A stretch of DNA of 64,000 nucleotides from Oreohelix idahoensis (taxonomy: Eukaryota; Mollusca; Gastropoda; Stylommatophora; Oreohelicidae): the NCBI GenBank assembly GCA_024509875.1, contig JAMPIV010013762.1:1-64000 (forward strand), in the 5' to 3' direction. The position numbers were made by a program, and so were the translations under genes. Each line of letters opens with the position of its first letter. The stretch's first letter is position 1. Shown piece by piece: positions 44,987 to 55,490 of this stretch. The notes beneath the pieces are model-generated. The model was not told the origin of the DNA. It ran no database searches and saw only the letters and a list, made by a program, of their open reading frames with translations.

Positions 44987-45588
44987 ATATGCTGCGTTCA
45001 AAATATGCAATTTCTTCTACCTCCTGTTTCGAAGATGTGCTGTCTGGGTACTGTAATGTTTTCAAACGTAAACCGGTATAATGTCATAATTCCTAATAAG
45101 CGTTTTTCAGGATTTTAAAACCTAACTCTGGGAAGGGTAGTGAATTTTATCACTGTCGATTTGAAATAAAGTTAGTGCATGTGGCCTTACACGCGTGATG
45201 GCAGCAATTGTGTATCGCGCGACGCGTGTTTAATGTTGCACGTGTTCGGCTTTCTGCCTCTCCCTTCTCTCTATCCTTTAGTCCATCTGTCTTTAGTTAC
45301 GCCGTGTATGGAATGAATGAAATATTAAATCTAGGTCATTGATCAGCCTGCGTGATACAGTACACGTTTCATTGAAGAAAGCGGGTAATAATACAGTAGG
45401 CTTTTACTATCAACGTGAAAGCGTTACAATTTGCCGACGAAGTAGAAAACAAGGGGGATTTCGAGTACAGTCATTGTGACAGCACTGTTCTTTACCATTC
45501 TTCTTTCCTTTTATTAAATTTATTTGTTAGGCTTTGCATTTACGTTTTAATTTATATATGGGGATTAGAATAATTCACGACAGCAATC
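44987..45588 (+). repeat. Continuation of right arm pairing with 61650-62375
   Basis: Beyond the part seen in the left arm, similarity to the inverted copy near the right window end continues (for example the segment around AGGCTTTTACTATCAACGTGAAA at 45398, reversed at 61812). It ends about 45588 where a minisatellite begins. The left arm's equivalent would lie outside the window. Confidence 0.8.
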
Positions 45589-45945
45589 TGTGTTACATGG
45601 TGAGATTGCCAGCCCCATGCACAACACCATACTAGTCTCATTGGACGACATGCATGAGTGTGTGTGTGTGTGGGATAGCTGAGTGTGTGCTCTTGCAGTA
45701 GTGGTTTCGGTAGCAATCTGTGTTACACGGTGAGATTGCCAGCCTCGTGCACAACACCTTACTAGTCTCATTGGACGACATGCATGAGTGTGTGTGTGTG
45801 TGTTTGATAGCTGAGTGTGTGCTCTTGCAGTAGTGGTTTCGGTAGCAATCTGTGTTACATGGTGAGATTGCCAGCCTCATGCACAACACCATACTAGTCG
45901 CACTGGATGACACGCATGAGTGTGTGCGTGTGTGATAGTTGAGGG
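45575..45945 (+). repeat. ~130-bp minisatellite, three units
   Basis: Three imperfect units contain GTTTCGGTAGCAATCTGTG, GATTGCCAGCC and a (GT)n stretch after CATGCATGAG. Unit starts near 45577, 45701 and 45833. The unit resembles a dispersed repeat met again at 42770-42930, 43160-43200 and 54300-54810, so a dispersed element has been amplified in tandem here. Confidence 0.85.
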
Positions 45946-46863
45946 TGTCAGGTAGTACACGTGGAAGGACAGTTTCGCAGGTGAGAGTATCATTATTTAA
46001 CTACTATGATTTTAACTATTCGTTGCTTTGTTTGTTTCTTCAGACTAGCAATCGGGCACATGCTGGGTGTTTTGTTTTGTTTTGTTATGTTCGTTGGTTT
46101 ATTTGTTTAATGTTTGCTTAATCACTGAATGGGTTGTAAAAATAAATACAGCCCCTGCCTTTAGAATCAAGGGTTTTATTGTTGATTAGGGTCGGTTGCG
46201 AGTGTGAAAAGAGAGAGATCAAATATCACAATATAATCATCATCATCATCTCGCCCACCCTACCACAATCCATTGACCATAAGTCAACATAAGTTTGACC
46301 AAAAAAATCCTGTGATCGTGAAATGGAATGAAAAGAAAAGAAACAACAACAGGAGTATTAGTGCCGCCACCAGGACATACAGACCAAAGAGCACAATCTA
46401 ATTATTTCCCCCATCAAATTTTGGCGGATTACTTGCTCATTTGGGTAATAGTATTATAACAACTGTGGTGGTTGTAGTGTAGTAACATTTTTTGTGTTAC
46501 TGGTAGTAGTGGTTGCAGTAACGGCGGGAGAAAATAACATAGGTAATGAATCTATAATCGGTCAAAGGACAAAGACAATGCCTACGTTACGGCCATCAGG
46601 CCTTCATCAGGAATAAACGAACAAAAAGAGAAAAAAAATAAGAACTAAGTTAAACACATTAAAATTAATAAAAATGGTACGCATTTCGCCATGATTATCT
46701 GTTCCTATATTTTAATTAATATCCAACTTTATCTCGCATAACACAGCGTGTGTGTGATGATGTATGTGACCATTTTCCATTTTGCTTCCATTCGGCAATA
46801 TTAAAGATCGTCCACTCATCTTTACGGTGGGGACAGACCAGTAAAATAAGTCTTTGTACTTCT

Positions 46864-46865
<2 letters not shown>
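45946..46865. other. Non-coding stretch
   Basis: AT-rich DNA with a short (ATC)n near 46236-46250. I see no domain, RNA gene or splice-linked exon. Confidence 0.4.

Positions 46866-46959
<94 letters not shown>
46866..46959. repeat. (AT)n microsatellite, ~94 bp
   Basis: Uninterrupted AT dinucleotides. Tyr/Ile-rich open frames across it are artefacts of the repeat. Confidence 0.99.
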
Positions 46960-46962
<3 letters not shown>

Positions 46963-47609
46963 ATCCCAACTAACATAATTACCGATGTATGTTTGTCGGT
47001 CGGTCATACTCAAAATAGTAACTCGCGCCAGAAAAAAAAAGTGCGCAACGCACGGTGTGCAACTTGCGCGGCGCGGGTGTTATATAAAACCGTTATTTGT
47101 AAAACTGATTGAATACCGTTTTATTGGTTTAAATACTTATGTGTTATATAAAACAAATACTTTGGTTTTTTTTAAATATTTTTTTATTCTTTTACGAAAT
47201 TAGTAGCACTCGACAAAGAAAAAGTGCGTAAAAATTGGTGGGCATGAGCCCTCACCCGATGTACAAATCATGAAAACTTGAAAGTTTTTGTTAAAACCAC
47301 TTATTATCAGGGAACACTCTTCGAAAACAATCCACGCACTTTCACACGAAATGTTGTCATCAAAGAACTTTTAAATTGAATCTAAAATAACATAATTCTA
47401 GCCGTGTGTACGTTGGTCACAGCTGAGGAATGCAACTGTGTTGAAAAATTGTATTGTTTCCATTATAAATACTCTCCCGAAAATAGTTACAATCAACAAA
47501 GAAAAGCGTTCAAATGACGGTGTTCATGAACAGTTTGATTACACTGAATAATGGAATGAAACCGAAAACACTCTAAGAATGTACTTCTATCTGCTCATCC
47601 GGGAATGGA

Positions 47610-47907
47610 AACAGCACAGCGTGTTTGGGGAAACTCCAAACTCACAATGAAGACCAAAGCTGCGGTATATAATGCCTGCGTCACCAGCACACTCCTATAT
47701 GGCAGCGAGACCTAGACGACCTATGCTAAGCAAGAAAGAAGGCTCAATACCTTCCACTTACGGTGTCTACGCTGCATCCTCGGCATTTCGTGGAAAGATA
47801 AAGTGACAAATGTCGAGGTGTTGTCACGTGCTGGCCTTCAAAGTATGTATACACTGCTTAGACAGCGCAGACTTCGCTGGCTTGGCCATGTTCGCCGCAT
47901 GGAAGAT

Positions 47908-47909
<2 letters not shown>
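47610..47909 (+). pseudogene. Non-LTR retrotransposon RT C-terminal fragment
   Basis: About 100 codons encode the region after the RT catalytic core: VWGNSKLTMKTKAAVYNAC, LLYGSET, then an in-frame stop (TAG in place of Trp near 47713), [39 protein letters not shown]. It ends exactly where a (TA)n tract starts. It is the same family as the fragments at 18985-19492 and 24934-25440 but less altered. A 5'- and 3'-truncated piece; inactive. Confidence 0.85.
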
Positions 47910-47948
<39 letters not shown>

Positions 47949-48275
47949 GTGGGGGGTGTCGGTGTATGTGTGTCGGTGTGTGTGTGTCGGTGTATGTGTG
48001 TCGGTGTGTGTGTCGGTGTGTGTGTGTTGGTGTGTGTGTCGGTGTGTGTGTGTGTCGGTGTGTGTGTGTCGGTGTGTGTGTATGTCTGTTGTGTGTCTGT
48101 TGTGTGTCGGTGTGTGTCTGTTGTGTGTCGTTGTGTGTCGGTGTGTGTCTGTTGTGTGTCGGTGTGTGTCTGCTGTGTGTTGGTGTGTGTCTGTTGTGTG
48201 TCGGTGTGTCGGTGTGTGTCTGTTGTGTGTCTGTTGTGTGTCTGTTGTGTGTCGGTGTGTGTATCTATGTTTAAA
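47910..48275 (+). repeat. (TA)n followed by GTGTGTCG-type minisatellite
   Basis: A (TA)n run (47910-47946) passes into about 320 bp of TGTGTGTCGG and TGTGTGTCTGT units. Cys/Val-rich open frames (for example to 48408) are repeat artefacts joined to the end of the retrotransposon fragment. Confidence 0.97.
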
Positions 48276-48354
48276 TATGTTTTGTGTAGCAGCGTATGCG
48301 TTACTTCTAGTGGTGTTCATGTGTAGTCCAAGTATTTTTCTCAGCTTGTTTATT

Positions 48355-48470
48355 TTGACCAAATTTTTTTTTTTTTTTTTTTGTAAAACTTTTGCCTCTT
48401 TTTGGTGAGGCGCGTCCCGTTCAACCTAGTCGGTTATATTAGGGCGCATGTCCAAACACAAAAGATCCTT
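48355..48470 (+). repeat. Dispersed repeat copy 1 (GAGGCG...GGTTATATTAGGGCGCATGTC)
   Basis: A T-rich tract, then GAGGCGCGTCCCGTTCAA, then CGGTTATATTAGGGCGCATG. The same order recurs at 57640-57770 in the same orientation, so this is a short dispersed repeat, perhaps a SINE or MITE fragment of unknown family. Confidence 0.7.
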
Positions 48471-48775
48471 CGGTCTGGGTTTTTTTAAACCACATTTGCT
48501 TTTATCCGCATTAGAAATAATGCGAAATTAAATAAAAAGTACAGCTCTTCCAAATGTCACCATGGGTTTCATTAATTCTACTGAATCTGTAAATGTCATG
48601 ACACAATAAATAAGCTGATCACATTTCCACTTTCCATTGATTCTCTGAGCACTCAACTCATCCGTCTGACCTAGATACCGTTACTGGTGCCGGAAAGCGG
48701 TGATAGAAGAGTTAAATAATGGAGGAAACCTTGAGTCCTGTGAACAGTAAATAAATTAGGAAATAAATAAATAAA

Positions 48776-48958
48776 TAAAGGAAATTAACAGGTACTCGAC
48801 ATAAAGGATGACACTAGACAACACACAAAGATAATAAATAAATAAAGGTAATTAACAGGTACTAACTCGTTGGGCATAAAAGATGACACTCTTTTATGTT
48901 GTCTAGTGTCATCCTTTATGTCCAACGAGTTCCTGTTAATTTCCTTTATTTATTTATT
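48776..48958. repeat. Inverted-repeat cluster (hairpin-forming)
   Basis: Two direct copies of a segment beginning ATTAACAGGTACT and containing GATGACACT (48785-48822 and 48855-48890) are followed by an inverted copy (48896-48950: GTCTAGTGTCATCC...CTGTTAATT), with AAATAAATAAA on one side and its complement on the other. The RNA or single strand could form a long hairpin. This suggests a small MITE-like or palindromic element. Confidence 0.75.
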
Positions 48959-49351
48959 TACTAATTTATTTATTGATAGAAGAGTTAATGGGGCTGTAAC
49001 GGCGTATTAGTAAGAGAAATAGAGGGTAGGCCAAAAAACACACGGAGAAGAAAACTGGTGACATAAATTAACATGATAATGAAGACATTAAACGACCTTG
49101 AGCTGATGGCACGTGACAGGAGGATTTGGCATACGTTTGTCAAAGGTCTTTGTTCCTATGGAGAGCTGAATGTAATGAATGAATGAAAGGTGTGCTGAAA
49201 GAGCATACTTAACGAAAGCAAACATCACAAGGCAGTCTTTTATTTAGAACCATCATGGTAAAAGAAATAAAGGAAGACCCAAAGTCGAATAAGAGATAAT
49301 GACAAAGAAGAGAAGTAAAGAGCTGGAGTAAATGGCCGCGGACAGTATGGA

Positions 49352-49765
49352 TTGGGGAATCTCGTTGAACGGACAAGCTCTGAATGGTGCAGAAGTGCGA
49401 AGAGGAAAGTTAAAGGAAGGAGTACAACAAAGATAACAACCTGCACTGCCCTAAGAAGTTATAAACACAACAAACTGGACAACATTTCGGAACAATTTAT
49501 GAATACAAGTTATAAACACAACGAACTGGACAACATTTCGGAAGAATTTATGAATGCAAGTTATAAACACAACGAACTGGACAACATTTCCGAAGAATTT
49601 ATGAATACAAGATATAAACACAACGAACTGGACAACATTTCGGAAGAATTTATGAATGCAAGTTATAAACTCAACGACAGGAAAGAAATACAAATGTATT
49701 TCAGCTGCGTGATACAACGAAACGAGGCAGGAGATAAGACTTGCAACAACAACAAAAGTAAATAA
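49352..49765 (+). other. Open frame with 17-residue tandem repeats
   Basis: A 137-codon open frame. Its middle consists of four-plus copies of a 51-bp unit (about 49458-49661) encoding YKHNELDNISEEFMNAS-like repeats, all in frame. The first ~30 residues resemble the tail of a retrotransposon-encoded peptide (NLVERTSSEWCRSAK). No family is recognised. A chance frame over a minisatellite whose period is divisible by three is the cautious reading. Confidence 0.4.
49458..49690 (+). repeat. 51-bp minisatellite
   Basis: Four full units and a partial one, starting near 49458, 49509, 49560, 49611 and 49662, each with ATAAACACAACGAACTGG and GGACAACATTTC. Units differ at only a few positions, so the array is young. 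Confidence 0.95.
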
Positions 49766-50452
49766 ATGAATAAAGAACTAAAGTTAAAAACAGGACACAA
49801 CGTACAAAAAGGTTAAAACTAGATTTTAAAATAGTTTCATCAAAAAGGGGGCAAAAAGAGCACCCAAACTAAGTTAAAATATACTGACATCGAAAACTGG
49901 CCTTCCGTCACTAGCGCCTGGAAAAATTGACCCTGAATAGCTCTCGCCATTTAACAAATAATATCACATACATTTTATGTAATGAAATGGCATTTGATTC
50001 TCTTTATCTTGACATTGTTTCATATAAATGAATTGGATAGATGTGAAGAAATAAATGTTTAAAAATAGGACTTGACTTTTCAATCACTCCGGACGAAAGC
50101 AAAGGTAATAATTCTTATAGAACCGCCTACTGCAGATTATAATGCCTCCTACTCAGTATTTTTTTTTCATGGATAAACAGACACTTGCCCAGTGAAGAAA
50201 ACAATAAAACAGAACACTGTATGTCTTCCAGGAACACTTGCTTCACGACGGAAGCGGACTGACAACATCTCCAACACCACTGAAGGAGAAACTCATCGGC
50301 GATGTTAGAAACGTTAGACATACCGTTCGTTTTATGAGAGATTTTCAGGCGTGGCTATGTGAGAGAGAACACAAGGAAAAAGTTGAATATTAACCTGCTA
50401 AATTATTTGTTTTCCCTTAATTAAGGTAACCATTTCATAATTCCTGTTGCAG

Positions 50453-50660
50453 ATATGAAATTCTCAACTACCAACCAAAACTCAGCGCCAATGGGAGTAC
50501 CACGTACGATTATGTGACCATCGGACACTGGACGTCCGGAAATCTAACACTTGATTTACCCAGAATTTACTGGCCTCAGGGTCCTCATGCTACAAACAGC
50601 GTGTTGGCAGGCATCGTTACGTCAGTTTGTAGCGAACCCTGCAGCTGGAATGAGGCAAAG
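50453..50660 (+). CDS. mGluR-like receptor exon: end of ligand-binding region
   Basis: Class C GPCRs of this type sense glutamate or related ligands at the cell surface and signal through G proteins. The 208-bp exon is bounded by CTGTTGCAG at its start and AAG-GTATCT at its end. After one base completing a split codon it encodes 69 residues from YEILNYQ to CSWNEAK, including DYVTIGHW and the family-typical SVCSEPC at the border to the cysteine-rich domain. It ends in phase 0 and joins the exon at 55491. Upstream exons for most of the ligand-binding domain are not found between the palindrome and this exon. Which member of the family it is cannot be told. Confidence 0.85.
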
Positions 50661-51194
50661 GTATCTTATTTGTATCCATATTTTGAAATGAAAGTATCGA
50701 TAATAAAAGTGCTGATCTTTGTTAGAACATTAATTAGACTGTAAAGTTTATGGTGAAAAATGTCGGTGAACCAAGGTTAACTAACTCATTTCTCATTTCC
50801 TCCCAATATGTAGATGTAGGTCAAGATGGCGGCGTGGTAGGCCGCACTTTTGTGTTGTGCATTTCATGTCGTCGTTTTGGAGTCTGCATCAGTGGTAACA
50901 GCCCTTATTAAGGCTGTATGAGTTTGTAGTGTGTTTGGCTTTTTCTGGATTATGTTGCTAAGTATTTTAAAGATGAAAACATCAAGTTTGCCTATCATGT
51001 GAGTTCGCTGTTTGTGTTGATACAAGTAGCCAAGATGGCGGTTTTGTGATGTGTCGATCGGACAGTGTTTCAAAACATTACAGATTTATTGAGGGCTATT
51101 GTTACTGCTCCAGGTACATTTTTGTATGTACCTGCAAGGATACTTGGAGAGGAGATGGGCACCGCCAAGCAAACCTCTTGCCCACTGAAATGCT

Positions 51195-52340
51195 ATGATG
51201 GAAAGTCACCTCAGTAATAATTTGCCGCTCTCATTGCCCCTTGAGAGTGATAAGTCAGCGAATGGGGTAAAAACACCTGTTTTGAAACTTCCAAGAGAAA
51301 GTTTTGTTGTTGGAACTTGGAATGTACGCACGCTATATGCGTGTGGAAAAGTCAAAGAACTAACACATGAACTTGTTAGATACTCGTGGGACATCCTGGG
51401 CCTAGCAGAAGTCAGATGGACAGGATTAGGTGAATCAATAACGGATGATGGTCACAAAATTTGGTTTAGTGGAGATGAGTCTAAACATCAGCATGGAGTA
51501 GGTTTTATCGTACATAAAGATAGATTGAACTCTGTCATCAGCTGCACCCCAATAAATAGCAGGCTTATCACCATTCGTATTGCAGCACATCCAAAGAACA
51601 TCTCCATCATACAGGTATATGCCCCCACTACTGACTATGAGGATGAGGCAATTGATACATTTTATGACAATCTGGATGAAGCAATTAAGAAAATTCCAAA
51701 GAAAGATCTTCTCATCGTGTTAGGTGATTGGAATGCTAAAATAGGGCCAGATGCATACGGTCACTGGGCTGGTACAGTGGGGAGATTTGGGACAGGTGAA
51801 ACTAACGATCGAGGACTAAGGCTACTAGAATTTGCCAGCAACTATAAACTAACCATTGCAAATACACTATTTCCTCATAAGTTATCAAGAAGAACAACGT
51901 GGCATGCCCCAAAAACTGAGATACATGGCCAAATTGATTTTATTCTTGTATCCAAAAGATTCAAGTCCAGTATTAATAAAGCCAAGACTAGGACTTTTCC
52001 TGGCGCCGACATTGGTAGTGATCACGAAATGGTATTGATGACGCTCAAGCTTAAACTTAAAAAGAACTATAATCAAAACAGATGTTCTCAGTTAAGATTC
52101 AATTTAGACAAACTGAAAGATCCAGAAATCGCGGGAATCTTTGAGGCAACTGTTGGAGGAAAATTCGCAGCTCTCAACTTTTTGGAGGATGATATCAACT
52201 CAATCACAGAGAACATGAAAGACGTGCTCATTGAATCAGCAACAGAAATACTTGGTAAAAGAAAGAAAATAAACAAACCATGGGTTACAGATGACATTCT
52301 GAAGTTATGTGATACACGGCGGGAAATGAAAAAAGGTTAA
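51195..52340 (+). CDS. APE-like endonuclease of RTE-like element
   Basis: The product has 381 residues. The endonuclease nicks target DNA to prime reverse transcription. Motifs in order: GTWNVRTL (~40), LAEVRWTG (~73), GDWNAKIG (~178), the NDRG segment and the terminal SDHEMV (~274), which contains the catalytic Asp-His pair. The frame ends at TAA 52338-52340, just after a run of six A (52329-52334); one base shift there links it to the RT frame, which is open from 52330. An intact element would read both as one protein of about 1,000 residues. Confidence 0.85.
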   Translation: MMESHLSNNLPLSLPLESDKSANGVKTPVLKLPRESFVVGTWNVRTLYACGKVKELTHELVRYSWDILGLAEVRWTGLGESITDDGHKIWFSGDESKHQHGVGFIVHKDRLNSVISCTPINSRLITIRIAAHPKNISIIQVYAPTTDYEDEAIDTFYDNLDEAIKKIPKKDLLIVLGDWNAKIGPDAYGHWAGTVGRFGTGETNDRGLRLLEFASNYKLTIANTLFPHKLSRRTTWHAPKTEIHGQIDFILVSKRFKSSINKAKTRTFPGADIGSDHEMVLMTLKLKLKKNYNQNRCSQLRFNLDKLKDPEIAGIFEATVGGKFAALNFLEDDINSITENMKDVLIESATEILGKRKKINKPWVTDDILKLCDTRREMKKG

Positions 52341-54231
52341 GAAAGAGGTTCCTGAAGCAGCATGGCAATACAGTATGGTGAATAAAAATATTAGGAAGAA
52401 AATGAAACAGGCCAAAGAAAAATGGGTAGCTGATCAATGTGAGTCCATTAATACGGGGCTAATAAAAGGTAACAGCAAGGCAGCTTTTGACACATTAAGA
52501 AAACTATCAAAACCCCAACAGCCCAGGGTAACTGTCATAGAAGATAGCAATGGGGCTCTGCTCAATGAAAAAACAGCTGTAATGAGAAGATGGACAGAAT
52601 ATTGTAAAGAATTATATAACTGTAAACTTGACACTGACTTAGGCATATTAAACAACATTAAGTGCGAAAACAGGGAACTCGGAAATGCAGCAATATTACG
52701 GGAAGAAGTGGAAGAGGCTATATGTTCGATGAAAGGAGGGAAGTCACCGGGTGTGGATAATATCCCAGCAAAGCTCTTGAAATATGGAGGACCAGATATA
52801 GTAAAAATCATGACAACAATTTGCCAGAAGATATGGAGTACAAAAAAATGGCCAAAAGAATGGACGCAGTCATTAGTAATACCGCTTCCAAAGAAAGGAA
52901 ATCTAAAAATGTGCAAGAACTACAGAACCATTAGCCTTATTAGTCATCCAAGTAAGGTGATGTTAAGGATACTTTTGAACAGAATAAAACAGAAATCAGA
53001 AGAAATCTTGTCAGAGGAACAGGCTGGCTTTAGACCAAAAAGAAGTACCTCAGAACAAATCTTCAATATTAGATTACTTATCGAAAAACATCTCCAACAT
53101 CAACACGATTTATACCATAACTTCATCGATTTCACAAAAGCCTTCGATCGAGTCTGGCATGAAGGCTTATGGCAAGTAATGAGAAAATTCAATTTTGATA
53201 CCAACATCATAGATATCATTGAAGCACTATACAAGGACGCAAGCAGTGCTGTTTTTGCAAGCAACGACATTGGAGAATTTTTCAAAACAACTGTAGGAGT
53301 TCGGCAGGGATGTATCCTGTCCCCAGTGCTCTTTAATATTTATCTAGAACATATAATGCAGGAGGCTCTCTACGATTATAAATCAACCATATCGATTGGA
53401 GGCCGACCTCTGTGCAACCTACGTTTTGCTGATGATATTGATCTGATAGCTGGATCAGAATCAGAACTTCAAGACCTTACCTCTAGACTGGAGAAAGTAA
53501 CAAGAACGTATGGGATGGAAATTAATATAGAAAAAAGCAAGATATTGGTGAATAGCCATAAGAAACATGTTCCGACCAACATTACGTTAAATGGGCAAAC
53601 GTTAGAAGAAGTTAACACCTTTAAATATCTCGGGTCCACTATATGCAGTGATGGAAGATCAATTAAAGAAATCAAGACAAGACTTGAGATGGCCTCAGCT
53701 GCCATGACAAGGTTGAATGTGATCTGGAAAAGTAACATCAGTTTTCCTGTGAAGATCAAATTATACAAATCACTTGTATTATCTATTCTCTTGTATGGGT
53801 GTGAGAGCTGGACACTCACTGCAGATACGGAGCGAAGGATTCAGGCTTTCGAGCATAAATGTTATAGAAGAATTTTGCGCATTTGCTATAAAGAGCACAA
53901 AACAAATGTCTATGTTAGAGAGAAGATAAACACCTATGCAGGCCACCAAGAACCACTTTTGTCAACAGTGAAACGTCGAAAGCTTGCCTGGTTTGGGCAT
54001 GTAACTCGTCATGACTCCCTTTCGAAAACGATCCTTCAGGGAACAGTCGAAGGTAAACGGAGAAGAGGAAGGCAGAGAAAATCCTGGGCTGATAACCTCA
54101 AAGAATGGGCAGGACACGGTTTTTCCACACTTGTACGCATTGCTGAGGATAGAGAGCAGTGGAGGACCCTGTCTGCTCATGCTTCCACCATGGCACCCCT
54201 ACGACCCATGACGTGTTACGGGCTGAGATGA
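52330..54231 (+). CDS. Reverse transcriptase of RTE-like element
   Basis: Open from 52330 with the first Met at 52375 (618 residues from there). It copies the element RNA at the nicked target. RT motifs in order: PLPKKGNLKMCKNYRTISL, FTKAFDRVWHEGL (catalytic Asp), GVRQGCILSPVLFNIYLE, LRFADDIDL with the catalytic Asp pair at about residue 351, then LLYGCESW and the C-terminal KRRRGRQRKSWADNL block. There are no stops. Together with the endonuclease only one frameshift separates it from an intact element, so the insertion is young. Confidence 0.87.
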   Translation, partial: KKVKKEVPEAAWQYSMVNKNIRKKMKQAKEKWVADQCESINTGLIKGNSKAAFDTLRKLSKPQQPRVTVIEDSNGALLNEKTAVMRRWTEYCKELYNCKLDTDLGILNNIKCENRELGNAAILREEVEEAICSMKGGKSPGVDNIPAKLLKYGGPDIVKIMTTICQKIWSTKKWPKEWTQSLVIPLPKKGNLKMCKNYRTISLISHPSKVMLRILLNRIKQKSEEILSEEQAGFRPKRSTSEQIFNIRLLIEKHLQHQHDLYHNFIDFTKAFDRVWHEGLWQVMRKFNFDTNIIDIIEALYKDASSAVFASNDIGEFFKTTVGVRQGCILSPVLFNIYLEHIMQEALYDYKSTISIGGRPLCNLRFADDIDLIAGSESELQDLTSRLEKVTRTYGMEINIEKSKILVNSHKKHVPTNITLNGQTLEEVNTFKYLGSTICSDGRSIKEIKTRLEMASAAMTRLNVIWKSNISFPVKIKLYKSLVLSILLYGCESWTLTADTERRIQAFEHKCYRRILRICYKEHKTNVYVREKINTYAGHQEPLLSTVKRRKLAWFGHVTRHDSLSKTILQGTVEGKRRRGRQRKSWADNLKEWAGHGFSTLVRIAEDREQWRTLSAHASTMAPLRPMTCYGLR

Positions 54232-54294
54232 TGATGATGTAGCATTGGTATCACCCGCAGCTGGTCCCCTTGAAGGTTGGATTATTCTTCACCA

Positions 54295-54810
54295 AGCCTT
54301 CTTATACTCTTGCACTGGTGGTTTCTGTAACAATATGTTTTGTATTATAAGGATGCCAGCCAAACCTCAGAAATGAGGTATCTGAGGAAGGTGGTTGAAG
54401 TAACAAGAAGAGACATGGTCCGCAACCAGACAATACGTCAAGGCCTAAAAACCCAACCCCTACAGACCCAAGTAGAACAGTCCCAACTGAGATGGTTTGG
54501 CCATGTCTGCAGAATGGGAGAAGATCGGCTACCACGACAAGCATGGGAAACTAAGAGCTAGGGATCCAGACCTCCAGGACGACCCGGTGTCCGCTAGGAG
54601 GACAACATTAGACAGTCTTTGAAGGACCGAGGACTAGAGTGGAACCAAACAAAGGAGGAAGACAGCCGATATAATAGTATGGCGCTCTCTCTTACAAACC
54701 TCTACAACTCACGGTAGAAGAGGAACGAATAAGTAAGTTAGTAAGGATGCCAGCTTCCCACACTACGTCGTATTAGTAGCCACTTACGACATGCCTGATG
54801 GAGCAGTAGT
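54295..54810 (+). repeat. Dispersed repeat unit interrupted by a retrotransposon fragment
   Basis: Positions 54300-54360 and 54755-54810 together form one copy of the repeat that is tandemly arrayed at 45575: CTCTTGCACTGGTGGTTTC...GCCAGC then CACTTACGACATGCC. It is split by 54361-54741 with duplication of its own sequence TAAGGATGCCAGC. Confidence 0.8.
54361..54741 (+). pseudogene. Second non-LTR retrotransposon RT C-terminal fragment
   Basis: Encodes AEMRYLRKVVEVTRRD, then LRWFGHVCRMGEDRLPRQ and, after a stop at about 54559, GRPG and EWNQ-type ends: the C-terminal tail of an element different from the RTE next door. It is flanked by a perfect 13-bp duplication TAAGGATGCCAGC (54348-54360 and 54742-54754), so this 5'-truncated piece was inserted by target-primed reverse transcription. 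Inactive. Confidence 0.85.
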
Positions 54811-55490
54811 TCTATTTCTTCATTGCCATGTTTATAAAGTGTAGCTATCAAGTGTTGTGTTCTTCACAACAGGTTGAGACTGATGACTAACATTCTTTCT
54901 GGGAAGTTTAAAAAAAATTCAAAATCTAGAGTCATTTTTCCTAAATAAAAAGTGTTGTATAATCTGGCCTCGTTACGGCAGTCATGAAGACTGGTACGGA
55001 ATTAGATTATAATACATTAGAATCCCCAAAAAGAGCTAAACAGCGACATGACAAATCAAGAAGAAGCTTTTGGCCTAATGAACGGAAAAAAATTATGGAA
55101 GGTGATAAAAGAATACGGAATCAATTGACAGCTTCTGGAATATATAAAGGTTACAAAAGTTTTTAAGAACACAGGTAGGTCTTTCCGAGTGGTTTCCTCC
55201 AAAATATAGAGTAAGACATGAAGGCCCATTCCAATCACTTCCATTTATCGCCTATAAATTCAATATTATCATGACTGCAGAAGATCTGTTCTTCAAGTAA
55301 AAAGAACCATACGTTCTCGATAAATCACGTGAACTAAATAAGCGGCAGGCAAACCAGGAGCTGCGGGAATCTACTTAGAAAAATTGAGCTCCCCGAAGAT
55401 CTACTTCGATAAAATAATGTCTTTTACTGAACTTTTATTTAATCCATTGATTGAATAGCTCTCACTGAAACATATAAATATATTCACCAG
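54811..55490. other. Intron stretch, no feature
   Basis: Receptor intron between the dispersed repeat and the cysteine-rich-domain exon. I see no domain, tandem repeat or RNA gene. Confidence 0.4.

Larger units (their letters stand above)
50820..54235 (+). mobile_element. RTE-like non-LTR retrotransposon, nearly full length
   Basis: About 3.4 kb lie between GATGTAG at 50813-50819 and GATGTAG at 54236-54242, a likely target duplication. It has a GC-richer 5' region with two GATGGCGG motifs, an APE-type endonuclease, a reverse transcriptase and a short GATGATG tail just after the stop, typical of RTE elements. Size and layout fit the RTE clade. It sits in sense orientation in the intron between receptor exons at 50660 and 55491. 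Confidence 0.8.

Noticed and set aside
47803..48408. 201-codon Cys/Val-rich frame
   Set aside because: A retrotransposon fragment running into (TA)n and GTGTGTCG repeats. The repeated part has no domain.
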